A DNA stretch of 64,000 bases from DASVTR01 sp036387475 (lineage in GTDB: Bacteria; Acidobacteriota; Blastocatellia; Pyrinomonadales; Pyrinomonadaceae): positions 262,969-326,968 of the forward strand of contig DASVTR010000006.1 of assembly GCA_036387475.1 (NCBI GenBank), read 5' to 3'. The translations under genes were made by a program, and so were the position numbers. Shown piece by piece: positions 45,828 to 56,501 of the stretch. A model generated the notes under the pieces. The model saw only the letters and a list, made by a program, of their open reading frames with translations. It searched no databases and was not told the DNA's origin. The number at the start of each line of letters is the position of its first letter. The stretch's first letter is position 1.

Positions 45828-46700
45828 ATGACAACGAATTCCAAAACGGCAATAACGAACCTACTATTCACCCTGTGCATTATATTGCTCGTCTCAGTGA
45901 GCGGAGCGACGGCGCAGGAAACAAAATTAAAATGGTACGGGCACTCGGCTTTTTCCATCACGACACCCAACGGCAAAGTGCTCTTGATTGATCCCTGGCT
46001 CAAGAATCCTTCCAACCCGGAAGCTAAAGACGGACGTGACCCGTTGGCGGGAATCACCAAAGTTGATTACATCCTCCTCACGCACGGACATCGCGACCAC
46101 GTCGGCGACGCTGTCGAAATCGCCGGACGCACCAGCGCAGCGCTCATCAGCAACCCGGAGTTGGCTGGAAACCTTGTAAAGCTGGCAGACTTTCCGGCCA
46201 AGTCCGCAGAAACTGACGCCATCATGGGCATCGGAGGAGAAATTCAAATCGCCGACGGCGAAGTGACAATCGCCATGACACCGGCCATTCATTCGAGCAG
46301 CGTCTTCAATCCTAAAGCAGGGGCGAATGAACCTGAGCGCGCCTACGGCGGAAATCCGGCAGGCTTTGTCATCATCATCAAAAACGGCCCAACCATCTAT
46401 CATTCGGGCGACACGGCGTATTTCAAAGATATGGAAACCATCGGCGAAAGTTATGCGATAGATGTCGCGCTGCTCAACATTGGCGGGCACTTCGGCATGG
46501 AGCCGCGCATGGCGGCGAAGGCCGCGCAAGTCATGCGCGCACGCATCGCCATTCCACATCACTTCGGAACATTTCCGGGCATCACGCAAAACACAGGCGG
46601 TTTTGCTGCCGAACTCAAAAAAACGAAAATTGATTTTTACGAAATGAAACCCGGCGCAACCATCTCGTTCCGCGGAAAGCAACTAGTCAAAGCAAAATAA
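45828..46700 (+). CDS. Exported metal-dependent hydrolase, UPF0173-like MBL fold
   Basis: This 290-residue protein has a signal peptide (LLFTLCIILLVSVSGATAQ), unlike most UPF0173 members, which are cytoplasmic. The metallo-beta-lactamase fold is intact: KWYGHSAFSI, LLTHGHRDHVGD (HxHxDH), AIHSS, YHSGDTAYF and the final PHHFGTFP. The family is a metal-dependent hydrolase of unknown natural substrate. It is monocistronic and followed directly by a strong terminator that begins within its stop codon. Confidence 0.9.
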   Translation: MTTNSKTAITNLLFTLCIILLVSVSGATAQETKLKWYGHSAFSITTPNGKVLLIDPWLKNPSNPEAKDGRDPLAGITKVDYILLTHGHRDHVGDAVEIAGRTSAALISNPELAGNLVKLADFPAKSAETDAIMGIGGEIQIADGEVTIAMTPAIHSSSVFNPKAGANEPERAYGGNPAGFVIIIKNGPTIYHSGDTAYFKDMETIGESYAIDVALLNIGGHFGMEPRMAAKAAQVMRARIAIPHHFGTFPGITQNTGGFAAELKKTKIDFYEMKPGATISFRGKQLVKAK

Positions 46701-46738
46701 ACTCAGGGAGCGACTCTTGAGAGTCGCTCCCTGAGTTT
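46699..46738. terminator. Strong bidirectional hairpin terminator
   Basis: A perfect 18-base-pair stem (46699-46716 and 46721-46738) with a TTGA loop overlaps the last two bases of the hydrolase stop. The stem starts with AAA and ends with TTT, so it can terminate transcription from both sides. It separates the hydrolase from the convergent FG-GAP surface protein gene. Confidence 0.9.
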
Positions 46739-46822
46739 ATCGCTCAGACGGGAGTTGCTCGTTTAGCATTAGGTCAGGGCTAATGCTATGTGAAGCATCT
46801 GTAGAGTTGTAAGCTCTACGGT

Positions 46823-49800
46823 CTAGGGTAGAGATTCGATGTAAGCCGAAGCCACTTTCACATCGTCTCCTGTGCCCATGTTCGGCATAGCCAGCGTATT
46901 AGTCTGGCTCAGGATGATATACCAGTTGGCCTCGGAAGGTCTGAAGACAGCGATGTCCGACTTACCGTCGCCATCGTAATCCGCTGTTACGACCTGGTCG
47001 GTGCTGTCGCCCCAACCCTTAACCGTGCCTCCGCCGCCGCTATTGATGATGTGCCATGTACCTTCACTCGCACGCCAGATAGCTACATCGGTTTTGCCGT
47101 CGCCGTCATAATCCGCCGGGATAGGCTTATCACCGCTCAGCCCCCAGTTCTGCACTGTCCCGCCGCCGGTGCTCTTGATGATGTACCAACTGCCTTCAGA
47201 GCCGCGCCAGACAGCGACATCTGTCTTACCATCACCATCGTAGTCGCCCTGCACTGGAATATCGGTACTCAATCCCCAGCCGCGCAGCGTTGACGTGCCA
47301 TCCGAGCTATTGACGATATACCAGTTGCCTTCCGAGGAACGAAAGACCGCAACGTCCGTGATCTCATCACCATCATAATCGCCGGGGACAGGAATATCGC
47401 CCGTTTGTCCCCAATGCTTAAGCAGAACTGTATTGTCGCTGCTCTTGACGATGTACCAGTTACCCTCCGAATGACGGAAGATGGCCTTGTCGGTCTTGCC
47501 GTCACCATCGTAGTCGCCCGGAACGACCTTGTCGCCCAGAGCGGCGCTGCCCCAGTCGAGATGGGTCGTGGTGGTATTGGTCGAGCTTTGGAGCACGACC
47601 CAGTTGCCGGTCTGAGGTTGCCACAGAGCCACGTCGGAGCGGCCATCTCCGTCAAAGTCTGAGCGCACCTGTGTGCGGTTGGCCGTGAAGTTGGCTGCCG
47701 TTTGATTTCCGGCGAGGTTGTTGTAGGTACGATTCACGGGCGTGAAGGTGTAGCCGGTCTTCGACGGCGTAATCGTGTAGTTGCCGGTGGCCGCCACGGT
47801 GAACGTATAGTTACCGCTGCCGTCGGTCGTGGTCGTGCCTGAGCTTGAGCCGCTGAGCGTCATGGTCACGCCGCTCAGCCCGTTGCCTTTGCGTGTAACC
47901 TGACCGCTAATCGTGTAGTTGACTGGCGTGGCCGTAAAATCAGCATTGCTCTGGCTGGCAGCCAAGTTCGTATAGGCACGATTGGTTGGGGTGAAATTAT
48001 AGTCGGTCTTAGAGGGCGTCACGGTGAAGTTGCCGCCCGCCGTTAAAGAGCCGAACGAGTAGTTGCCGTTAGAGTCGGTCGTGGTTGTCGCTGATTGCGT
48101 GCCGCTCAGCGTCATCAGGACGCCGCTGACCGGGTTTGTGCCGTCGGTCGTCACCTTACCGCTGACGGAAAGCAATTGCACCGCTGTGTAGCAGACCGTC
48201 ACATCTGCTAGCGTCGGCGTGGCGGCGCTAGTGCCCGTGAACAAGGCTTTGTATCTCAGATAACGATTGCCGTTGAACTGTGCGAGCGACGCGCCGTTAG
48301 TGAAGAAGGTTGCTGCCGTGCCGTTAGGGCCAACGTAGGTGAACGGCCCGTTGGCGTTGTTGCTGGCTGCGGCCTGAAACTGGATGTTCGTGCTGGCCGG
48401 TGTCGTAGCTGTCCATGACAGAGCGCCCCATGTGGGTGTGCTCCCCGCAGCCGGGTTCGCGTCCTTCAGCCCGGAAACCAGATTGCCGGAAGTGGAGTAA
48501 CCACCGAGGATATAACTCTTGAAGACGATGTCGTTAGACGCGCCGGTCGAGTTGCTGCAAGTAGAGGTGGAGCACGTTTGTCGCCTGCCGCCCGTCAGCC
48601 CGTCGCCGTCGCTGACGACAATCGCCTGAGTGCCTGTCGTTCGGGTCGTGACCGTCTTCACTATGAAGCCGTACTGCGTACCCGCTGTGAGTGTTGGAGG
48701 GGTGGTGAAGGTGGCGGTCAAAAAGCCGCCAGAGGCGCTCGACGTGCCGGTGATAGTGGAGGAAGCGAGAAGCCCGCCCGCCGTCATCACGATGTTGCCG
48801 GCGCTTGTCGTCCTGGCCTCGATGGTAATGTTCGGATTCGTCCCCGAACAACTGGCGCAGAAGATGTATACGTCTAGTTTCTGCAACGTGCCGCCCGTGG
48901 CGGGCGTGAAGGTCTGGCCCGCGATGGACGTGGAACTAAAGCCAACGCCAGCGGTGGTGTAATTCGCTGTCTGGGTAATGATAGTCGGCTTTGCCAGAAC
49001 AACGTTGCCGGAGCTAGTGGTCAGGTCAACGTTTGTCGGGATGCCGTTCTGGAAGTCTGACTGCGTTGTGTCTACCAAGCAAGCGCTCGACTGCGCTGCG
49101 GTAAGCGTGAAGTTCTGTGTCGTGATTCCGCCGTCGGAGACGACGACGGTGCTGACGGAGGCGGTGGTGCGACCGGGGAAGGTTGCCGTCATGCCGGGGT
49201 AAGTACCGGCGGGCAGGTTCGAGAACGAATAGAGGCCGTTCGCGTCCGTTGTGGTCGAGCGGCTGCCGAGCGAGACGGTCGCGCCGCTAATGGGCGCTCC
49301 GCCCGGGCTGGCCGTCACCTGTCCCTGAATCTGGCCGTTGCCGATGGTGGTGCACTGCGGCAGTTGGAACGAGCCGATGCGCGTCTGCCAGTTGCCGCCC
49401 GTCGCGGCCATGTATTCGGTGGTGAACCAGAAGGTACAACCGTTCGGGTCAAGGTTCATGGCGGCGTAATCGCCCCAGCGGTTCGTGCCGGTCTGCGAGC
49501 CTGTGCCCGCGAACAGCGTTTGCTCGGTCTGGGGGAGCGTGTTGACAGCATCAGTAGCGAGTCGCCCTGCATAGCGAATGGCCGGGAACATGGAGGTGCT
49601 CGTAGCGCTGTAGCCGACGGCCATGTTTCCAGCCCTGTCGACGGCGAGACTCGGAACGAACCTGTTGACGGTGGTGTCCGGGTTGTGCGTTGCGGCCTGA
49701 ATCGGTGCTGCGCCGACCGTGCCGCCGGTGACGCCGACCTGATAGTAGCGGACGGCTGCCTGCGTCGTAGCGCTGCCGCCGACGGTGTGCGTGTTCCACA

Positions 49801-51247
49801 GAGACTCAACGCCGCCGATGTTCGTGTACTGGTTCTGCATCATCAAGCGGTAGGGAAGCGTATCGAGCGTTTGCGTCGTGCCGCTTTGGCCCACGCCCGA
49901 CGGCGCGTTGATCCAGCTTGTCGGCGCGATAGAGTCGAAGGGACCGGTGAAGGTCGAGAGTGAAATCTTGTTCCAGTCCACCTTGAACTTGTAGACGCTG
50001 ATGACGTTTGTGTACTGCCAGACGACCGAGTAGTAATTGGGGGAGCCTGCCGGGGGCGTGCCCGTTTGGAGGCGCGCGTTGCTGGGGAGCACTGTAAACT
50101 CTGTCGAGGGGAGGTCGAAGGAGACGACCTGTACGGTCGGCGAACCGGCATACATCTGCGCCTTGTTGAAAGCGTAGGCGCGAGGGTTCTGGAAAGAGCC
50201 TGTCGCAGCATAGTCAAACATGCTGGTCGTCATGAAGAGGGCGTCGGGCCAGATGCCGAATTTCGGGTAGTCGCCGAGACCGCCCGCGGTGTTGATGGAG
50301 TAGAAGTTCCAGCCGCCCGAAACCGGGTCGCCGGACTTCGAGACGGCGAAACACTGGAATGCGCCCGGCGGGTTGACGACGTTGTCGGACGCGTCGAGCT
50401 TGAAGGCAAAGTCTGTGATGACCCAGCGGTCTTCGAACGTGTCGTAGACGACGACGGGATCGCCGAAGTTGTCCGTGTCGCAGAGGTTGCCGAAGTTGCC
50501 CTGGCTCATCAGGGTGTCGAGCGTGAAGGCGGCGATTCTCGTGCCGGTGCTCTTGTCGTAGATGCCGACAGAGGAGTTAACCGATTGTATGAAGTGGTTC
50601 GGGCCGACATCGCCGACGGTATCGGGCGGATGGCCTGCACCCCAGGTGTTAAAGTCGAGGCCGATGAAGGTCGAAAGCGGCGCGGGCGCAGGCGCGTTGC
50701 GCTCAATAATGGCTGCGTTGGCCTGCTCACCTGTGTCAGCCGCAGTCAATTTGCCCATCGGGCCGGGGTTGACATCCGGCGCTTCGCGCTCCGGCTTTTC
50801 TCTCCTGACGGGCTTGGCCTGCGGGAGGCCGCGCACGTCGCCGTTGAATGGGCGCGCCCTCTGTAGGCGAAGTTCCTTCGGGGTGAGCTTAACGGGGGAA
50901 CGATCCTTCGAGCGCACCTGATTGGACAGGCTTTTGTCCTGAGCCGAGTTGCGTCGCTTATCCCTTTCGCGCTCCCGCTCCCTTTCCGATTCGCGCCCGT
51001 ACCTTTTCGGGTTAGAGACGGACGAAGACTTCAAGGGCGACTCAACGCGGAGAACTTTCTCGCTGGCGCGCTGAGCTTTCTTCTTCGTCTTCGCCGAGGA
51101 GAGCGTCGCAACCGTAAACGCCGAAGCGATGAGGGTTAAAACGAGAAACGCGGCGAGGCGTCTGCCGGTCTTGGCGAGCAGAAACTTTCGGGCGAGGTTG
51201 AAGACGAGGGCAGACTTCGACAGGGGCGCTTTTTTCATTCGGAACAT
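46823..51247 (-). CDS. Large secreted protein with carboxypeptidase-regulatory, SdrD-like and FG-GAP repeats
   Basis: The ATG at 51247 has GGAGAAAGA just upstream; the product is about 1474 residues. A long basic N-terminus with a membrane segment (RLAAFLVLTLIASAFTVATL) and a K/R/E-rich spacer (about 55-160) precede a large beta-propeller-like region (DTVGDVGPNHFIQSVNSSVG, FGDPVVVYD, GDYPKFGIWPDALFMT). A carboxypeptidase-regulatory domain (GQVTASPGGAPISGATVSLG), a fibronectin-like part and two SdrD-like domains (SVSGKVTTDGTNPVSG, TISGQVTRKGNGLSG) follow. Six FG-GAP/VCBS repeats with DYDGDGKTD calcium loops and EGNWYI strands form the C-terminus. It is a surface or extracellular protein of unknown ligand. 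Confidence 0.85.
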   Translation of the reverse strand: MFRMKKAPLSKSALVFNLARKFLLAKTGRRLAAFLVLTLIASAFTVATLSSAKTKKKAQRASEKVLRVESPLKSSSVSNPKRYGRESERERERERDKRRNSAQDKSLSNQVRSKDRSPVKLTPKELRLQRARPFNGDVRGLPQAKPVRREKPEREAPDVNPGPMGKLTAADTGEQANAAIIERNAPAPAPLSTFIGLDFNTWGAGHPPDTVGDVGPNHFIQSVNSSVGIYDKSTGTRIAAFTLDTLMSQGNFGNLCDTDNFGDPVVVYDTFEDRWVITDFAFKLDASDNVVNPPGAFQCFAVSKSGDPVSGGWNFYSINTAGGLGDYPKFGIWPDALFMTTSMFDYAATGSFQNPRAYAFNKAQMYAGSPTVQVVSFDLPSTEFTVLPSNARLQTGTPPAGSPNYYSVVWQYTNVISVYKFKVDWNKISLSTFTGPFDSIAPTSWINAPSGVGQSGTTQTLDTLPYRLMMQNQYTNIGGVESLWNTHTVGGSATTQAAVRYYQVGVTGGTVGAAPIQAATHNPDTTVNRFVPSLAVDRAGNMAVGYSATSTSMFPAIRYAGRLATDAVNTLPQTEQTLFAGTGSQTGTNRWGDYAAMNLDPNGCTFWFTTEYMAATGGNWQTRIGSFQLPQCTTIGNGQIQGQVTASPGGAPISGATVSLGSRSTTTDANGLYSFSNLPAGTYPGMTATFPGRTTASVSTVVVSDGGITTQNFTLTAAQSSACLVDTTQSDFQNGIPTNVDLTTSSGNVVLAKPTIITQTANYTTAGVGFSSTSIAGQTFTPATGGTLQKLDVYIFCASCSGTNPNITIEARTTSAGNIVMTAGGLLASSTITGTSSASGGFLTATFTTPPTLTAGTQYGFIVKTVTTRTTGTQAIVVSDGDGLTGGRRQTCSTSTCSNSTGASNDIVFKSYILGGYSTSGNLVSGLKDANPAAGSTPTWGALSWTATTPASTNIQFQAAASNNANGPFTYVGPNGTAATFFTNGASLAQFNGNRYLRYKALFTGTSAATPTLADVTVCYTAVQLLSVSGKVTTDGTNPVSGVLMTLSGTQSATTTTDSNGNYSFGSLTAGGNFTVTPSKTDYNFTPTNRAYTNLAASQSNADFTATPVNYTISGQVTRKGNGLSGVTMTLSGSSSGTTTTDGSGNYTFTVAATGNYTITPSKTGYTFTPVNRTYNNLAGNQTAANFTANRTQVRSDFDGDGRSDVALWQPQTGNWVVLQSSTNTTTTHLDWGSAALGDKVVPGDYDGDGKTDKAIFRHSEGNWYIVKSSDNTVLLKHWGQTGDIPVPGDYDGDEITDVAVFRSSEGNWYIVNSSDGTSTLRGWGLSTDIPVQGDYDGDGKTDVAVWRGSEGSWYIIKSTGGGTVQNWGLSGDKPIPADYDGDGKTDVAIWRASEGTWHIINSGGGGTVKGWGDSTDQVVTADYDGDGKSDIAVFRPSEANWYIILSQTNTLAMPNMGTGDDVKVASAYIESLP

Positions 51248-51286
51248 TCTTTCTCCGGCGTGGGCCGGTGGTGAAAACAATCGGGA

Positions 51287-51715
51287 TCAGGCTTCTGTTC
51301 TTAAGAACTCAGCCACAAAAGGAGGGGGGTCATTTGAAAATTGTTCGTCAATTACTATCTCGGAGAAAATTCGATATTGCAGGATAGTAACGACGAGGCC
51401 GTAGATGCCTTTTTCCAACTCTTCAACGCGCAGGACTGTGCCGCGCATGACGACGACCGCACGTGAAACGTGGGCGCTGACTAAAAGCTCTGCGCCCGCT
51501 TCGATTCGGAGTGCCAGGTGCAAGCAGAAGTTGCTGGCACTGAGGTTGATGATTACAGGTTGTCCGCCGACGCTTTGGTTGCCTGTGGCCGCGTCCATGA
51601 CGACTGCGGGGAAGGGGCCGTTGATTGTCGGCTCGCTGCAAGCGTCGCCTCCCTCAAAGCCTGTTGACGGAAGCACGGCATCCTTCTCTCTGTTATTTGT
51701 TAAAGGTTCGTTCAC
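51287..51715 (-). CDS. PilZ-like domain protein
   Basis: The core (about 45 residues from the end of the first third) reads QPVIINLSASNFCLHLALRI, then AELLVSAHVSRAVVVMRGTV and EKGIYGLVVTI, a six-stranded barrel pattern like PilZ domains. The RxxxR motif that binds cyclic-di-GMP is not evident, so it may be a degenerate PilZ. I chose the GTG at 51715, preceded by AGGAGGAG at a long spacing; the frame is open to another GTG at 51763. It lies 39 bases upstream of the FG-GAP protein on the same strand and may be co-transcribed with it. Confidence 0.5.
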   Translation of the reverse strand: MNEPLTNNREKDAVLPSTGFEGGDACSEPTINGPFPAVVMDAATGNQSVGGQPVIINLSASNFCLHLALRIEAGAELLVSAHVSRAVVVMRGTVLRVEELEKGIYGLVVTILQYRIFSEIVIDEQFSNDPPPFVAEFLRTEA

Positions 51716-51967
51716 TGGCGCTTCTATGCTCCTCCTCGGACAACGGTTGCATAGTACGCACACGGCAGAGGGAGCGCATCAGGCATTTATCATTTTTACG
51801 GAAGGATAACCGTCATTTTTTTTGAGCCGGTGAAGCGTTGCATTTGTCACGCACCACAATGACAAATGTCACTGCCTTGATTGAAAAACCAATGGTTTTC
51901 GACTTATTTCGGGAGGCTACGTGGAAAGACGGCTTGTCGAGGTGCGTAGATAATACCGGAGACAAAC

Positions 51968-52660
51968 CTAACGTGAGGGTGGGACGAGGCCGTGCTTGTA
52001 GGCATAGACAAGCAATCCTAGGCGACCGCCTTTAATATTGAGCTTATCGTAAATGATGGAAAGATTATTACGGACGGTCGGCTCTGCCACGACGGGGCGC
52101 AGCCGTTGTGCTATCTCTTTGTTTTCCAGTCCTTCGCCGACAAGCGCGATAATCTGGCGCTCCCGTTCGGTGAGCGTGGCAATCTTGATTGTTTCGGGGT
52201 CAACCTCACGGTTATCGGCGGAACGGCTTTTATCCAAAAGCCGTCTGGCTGCGCCCGGCTCAAACCAGTAGTCTCCGGTGAGGTGAACTTTCTCGATGGC
52301 CTGGAGCAATTGCACGGCCCCATTCTCCTTGAGCACTACGCCCTTCGCTCCGAGTTGCATCGCGCGGTCGCGCTTCTCTACGTCGCGCATGCCGGTCAGG
52401 ACAATCACACCGACTGTGGGAACGACGCTGATTAATTCAGGCAGCAGTGTCAAGCCGCTCTCCTGTCCGAGGTCAAGGTCGAGCACGATAATGTCGGGCT
52501 GAGTGAGGCGGGCCAACTCAAGCGCTGTGACGGGGTCGCCAGCGTCGCCGACGACTGCCATGTTGGGCTGGCTCGTAATCAGGTCGCGCAATCCATCGCG
52601 GATGATTTGGTGGTCATCAACGAGTAAAATTCTGATCGAGCTGGCGTCCCCACTCAGCAT
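51968..52660 (-). CDS. NarL/LuxR-type response regulator
   Basis: This 230-residue protein has a receiver domain with the acidic pocket DD (LLVDDHQIIRDGL), the phospho-aspartate in IIVLDLDLG, the threonine in VLTGM and the lysine in GAKGVVLKE. A LuxR helix-turn-helix follows (TERERQIIALVGEGLENKEI, AEPTVRNNLSIIYDKLNI). GGGAAG lies before the ATG. It is encoded directly downstream of a NarX-type sensor kinase, 24 bases away, and is its evident partner. Target genes are not identifiable from sequence. Confidence 0.92.
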   Translation of the reverse strand: MLSGDASSIRILLVDDHQIIRDGLRDLITSQPNMAVVGDAGDPVTALELARLTQPDIIVLDLDLGQESGLTLLPELISVVPTVGVIVLTGMRDVEKRDRAMQLGAKGVVLKENGAVQLLQAIEKVHLTGDYWFEPGAARRLLDKSRSADNREVDPETIKIATLTERERQIIALVGEGLENKEIAQRLRPVVAEPTVRNNLSIIYDKLNIKGGRLGLLVYAYKHGLVPPSR

Positions 52661-52684
52661 GGTTACTTCCCTCTCACTTCCGGC

Positions 52685-54466
52685 CTACAACGGAATTCTG
52701 ACTGTCACCCTCGTTCGGCCTTCATGACCCACACCAACGCGGGCCTGTCCGCCAAGCGACTGTGCGCGCTCTGTGATGGAACGTGGGATGAACTGGCACT
52801 GCGCCGCAGTTTCAGCAGACGCGCCGTCGTTCTCGATGAAGAGAATCAGGTGGCTGCCGTCGTTGCCGAGACGAATGGTGCTTGTCGTCGCCTGCGTGTG
52901 CTTTCTGATGTTGCTCAAGCCCTCATGCACGAGCGGAATGACCTCCGCCGCGAGCCGGTCATTGATGTTCAATTCAGTCTCGCATTCGACCTTCACGTCG
53001 ATCCCGTAATTCTCCTCGAACTGCGCGGTATAGCGACGCACCGCCGACAGAAAATTGTCCTCTCGCCCGCCCTTCTCTTTAAGACCCCCGACGTAGCGGC
53101 GCAAACCTGTAATCTCGTTGGACGTGACCTCGAACAATTTGTTGAGGTCTTCCATGATGTGGACATTACCTTGCGCGACCTTGTTGCGCAGGGCGGCCAC
53201 TTTGTACTGCAATCCGATATAGGGTTGAATCACGCTGTCGTGAAGGTCGCGCGCAATCTTCTGTCGTTCCTGCTCGGCTGCGTTTGAAGCGAGACGGTCA
53301 AGGAGCCTGATGTTGTTCAGCACCGGCGTTACCTGCTCGACTATCTGGATGAGAAAATCTATGTCCGAGAGATCGAAGGAGTGTTCTGTTCTGGTCAGAA
53401 ATAGTCTGCCCATAGCCTTGCCTCGGTTGAGCAGCGGCACGGACAGGAGCGAAGCTGCGTCGAGCGTCACCGCCAGTTTCTCACTCTCGTCGCGTCCCTC
53501 CGGGGTGCGCTCGTTCTTCGCCATATCGTAGGCGTAATAAGAGACGCTTTTAGTCTTCCACTGGTTGACCTTTGTATTATAAATAACGGCCACGGTCTCA
53601 GGGAGAGCGAAAAACTGTCCGGCCAGCCTTTCCGGCAGTTGTTCCGACTGCACTTCGTCTCCGGCATCGGCGCGCCCGACGCGCGTCAGTCGCTGTTCGC
53701 CGGGCCGCTCATCCATCATCACCAGCAGACAGGCATCCGCATTATAAAAGGCGCGCACGCTCTTCATAATCGAACTCATCGTGTGGTTAATGCCGAAGCG
53801 CGGATTCGAGAGCGTGTTGACCTCCTTCAGCAGCGCCAGCCTGCGCTTGAGGCGGATTTCCGCGCCGCCCCAATAGGCCATCATGTAACCGAGCGCGAGC
53901 AAATAGATCGGGCGCAGCAGGAAGCGATTCAATTCAAAGCTTTGACCGCCGAAGGAGGTAATAAATCCGATGACCGTAAAGAGCAGAGCCGAGACAAGGG
54001 CGACGCACAGCCCGGCGGCGAACCCTTGATAGAAGGAAGCAACCAGAACAGCGTAGAAGAAAAAGAAGAAGAAGATACTGCTCGTCCCGCTGCTCAACGA
54101 AACCAGCACTAAATAACAGGCCGTATCCACCCAGGACAAGACGCCCATCGGCAGCGGCGAGCGACGGCTGCGCGAGAGGAGGTAAAGAATCAGGCTATAA
54201 ACGCTGTAGAGAATCAACGCGCCGTAAGTGAGCGCGACGTAGTGGTTCGGCTCCGAAGGGTCTATGTAGATGATGAGCAGCGCCGAGAGGGCGAGAACGA
54301 GCCTCATCAGGCAGACCATGTGCTCATCAACAGATTCCAGCGACAGGCGCTCCCGTCTGGGCTGAGATGTCGTCTGCGATGCCTCAGTTGAATGGATCGA
54401 GAGTATCAATTTCGTAGTTGTCCATTGTTCCTGCCAGTACTGTCGGGGCGTGCATGTCGGGGACAT
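52685..54466 (-). CDS. NarX-type membrane histidine kinase with GAF domain
   Basis: From the ATG at 54466 the protein is about 593 residues. Six hydrophobic segments (about 55-200) form a membrane sensor. A GAF-like domain follows (about 225-400, ADACLLVMMDE, AASLLSVPLLNRGKAMGRLF). The HisKA_3 dimerisation segment ARDLHDSVIQPYIGLQ holds the phospho-accepting His, and the ATPase part has VHEGLSNIRKHTQATT and LILFIENDG with a final GHEGRTRVTV. A run of six phenylalanines lies in one membrane segment. The start is uncertain because the frame extends to a TTG at 54532. The partner regulator is next downstream. Confidence 0.88.
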   Translation of the reverse strand: MSPTCTPRQYWQEQWTTTKLILSIHSTEASQTTSQPRRERLSLESVDEHMVCLMRLVLALSALLIIYIDPSEPNHYVALTYGALILYSVYSLILYLLSRSRRSPLPMGVLSWVDTACYLVLVSLSSGTSSIFFFFFFYAVLVASFYQGFAAGLCVALVSALLFTVIGFITSFGGQSFELNRFLLRPIYLLALGYMMAYWGGAEIRLKRRLALLKEVNTLSNPRFGINHTMSSIMKSVRAFYNADACLLVMMDERPGEQRLTRVGRADAGDEVQSEQLPERLAGQFFALPETVAVIYNTKVNQWKTKSVSYYAYDMAKNERTPEGRDESEKLAVTLDAASLLSVPLLNRGKAMGRLFLTRTEHSFDLSDIDFLIQIVEQVTPVLNNIRLLDRLASNAAEQERQKIARDLHDSVIQPYIGLQYKVAALRNKVAQGNVHIMEDLNKLFEVTSNEITGLRRYVGGLKEKGGREDNFLSAVRRYTAQFEENYGIDVKVECETELNINDRLAAEVIPLVHEGLSNIRKHTQATTSTIRLGNDGSHLILFIENDGASAETAAQCQFIPRSITERAQSLGGQARVGVGHEGRTRVTVRIPL

Positions 54467-54669
54467 GGTTCGAACCGTGGGAACTCTCTTACAACCACCT
54501 TGATGTGTTTGACGGGCTACTAAAATAGACAATAGGACAACTTCACTACTCAGTCAAATGTTCTGGAAGCAAGCGACTTCAGAGTAACAGGCTTGTTCAG
54601 AGAACATGCTGGGGCTTATTCTTTCCGGGCAACCCCGAAGAAGATTGAGGGAGGGGAGACGAAAATCAA

Positions 54670-55128
54670 ATGAAGATATATTTAGCCCTGGCCTGCGCCA
54701 TGACGTTACTCTTATTCGGACAAAGCGAATCTTGCAGGAATACTAAAATGAGCAACACACCTACGTCGCCAGCGAGCAGCAGTAGCATCGATGACAGCAT
54801 CCCCACAGGGCCGTGGGGCGGCAATCATATCCGACTGAACGTGAGCAAAAGTTCTTCCGAGGTCGAGTTTGACTGCGCTCATGGCACAATCTCAGAAGCG
54901 ATTGTGCCAGACAGCGCAGGGCAATTCGATGTAGCAGGCACGTTTACGCGAGAGCGCGGCGGGCCGGTTCGGCGCGGCGCGGAGACTAAGAGCGTCGCGG
55001 TGCGCTATGTGGGCAAAATTGAAGGCGAAACTATGACGCTAACTCTTAAATTCATCGAAACGCAGGCGGACGGCGGCACTTTCACGTTGACACAAGGCAG
55101 CGAAGGTCGGCTCTTCAAGTGCCGATAG
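54670..55128 (+). CDS. Small exported hypothetical protein
   Basis: The ATG follows GAGGGGAGACGAAAATCAA. A signal peptide (MKIYLALACAMTLLLFGQSES) ends beside a cysteine, but the preceding residues do not make a proper lipobox. After a T/S/P linker the mature part is a compact beta domain of about 95 residues (GNHIRLNVSKSSSEVEFDCAH, GQFDVAGTFTRERG, GKIEGETMTLTLKF). Two cysteines at the start and end could form a disulfide. No family recognised. It stands alone. Confidence 0.6.
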   Translation: MKIYLALACAMTLLLFGQSESCRNTKMSNTPTSPASSSSIDDSIPTGPWGGNHIRLNVSKSSSEVEFDCAHGTISEAIVPDSAGQFDVAGTFTRERGGPVRRGAETKSVAVRYVGKIEGETMTLTLKFIETQADGGTFTLTQGSEGRLFKCR

Positions 55129-55353
55129 CATGACCGCGAGAATTTTTGTCAACGCCTGAGCAGCGCCGGAAATGAATTAAAAGTAGCCGGGCATCATTCA
55201 ACCGCCATCATTCGCATCTCCTTTAGTTGGAGTAAACTCTCGCGTTTATGTGCATATCCAACAGGGCCGCTTACTCAACTGATGTAGTTTGTTCTTCGTT
55301 CCCATCATCCTCCATAAAGTGTTGTGGCGCATGCACCAGAACCATCTGAGGGA

Positions 55354-56382
<1,029 letters not shown>

Positions 56383-56501
56383 CGAACGCGGGCGGCGATT
56401 GAATCTCTTCCCCGGTTGTGGAGTGAGGAAACCGCTACCAGCGGTCTACTTAGCGTTAGACACCTATATTGAGTATGACTGAAACCTGCTCTGTAGAAAG
56501 A

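Noticed and set aside
45927..46682. A 251-codon minus-strand open frame
   Set aside because: It is antisense to the MBL-fold hydrolase with an intact active site.
49364..50866. Plus-strand open frames of about 200 and 266 codons
   Set aside because: They are antisense to the FG-GAP surface protein, with arginine- and glutamate-rich shadow composition.
52685..54532. Longer start of the histidine kinase at a TTG (54532)
   Set aside because: It has no ribosome site and adds 22 residues without a membrane or sensor pattern; the ATG at 54466 is preferred, though not proven.
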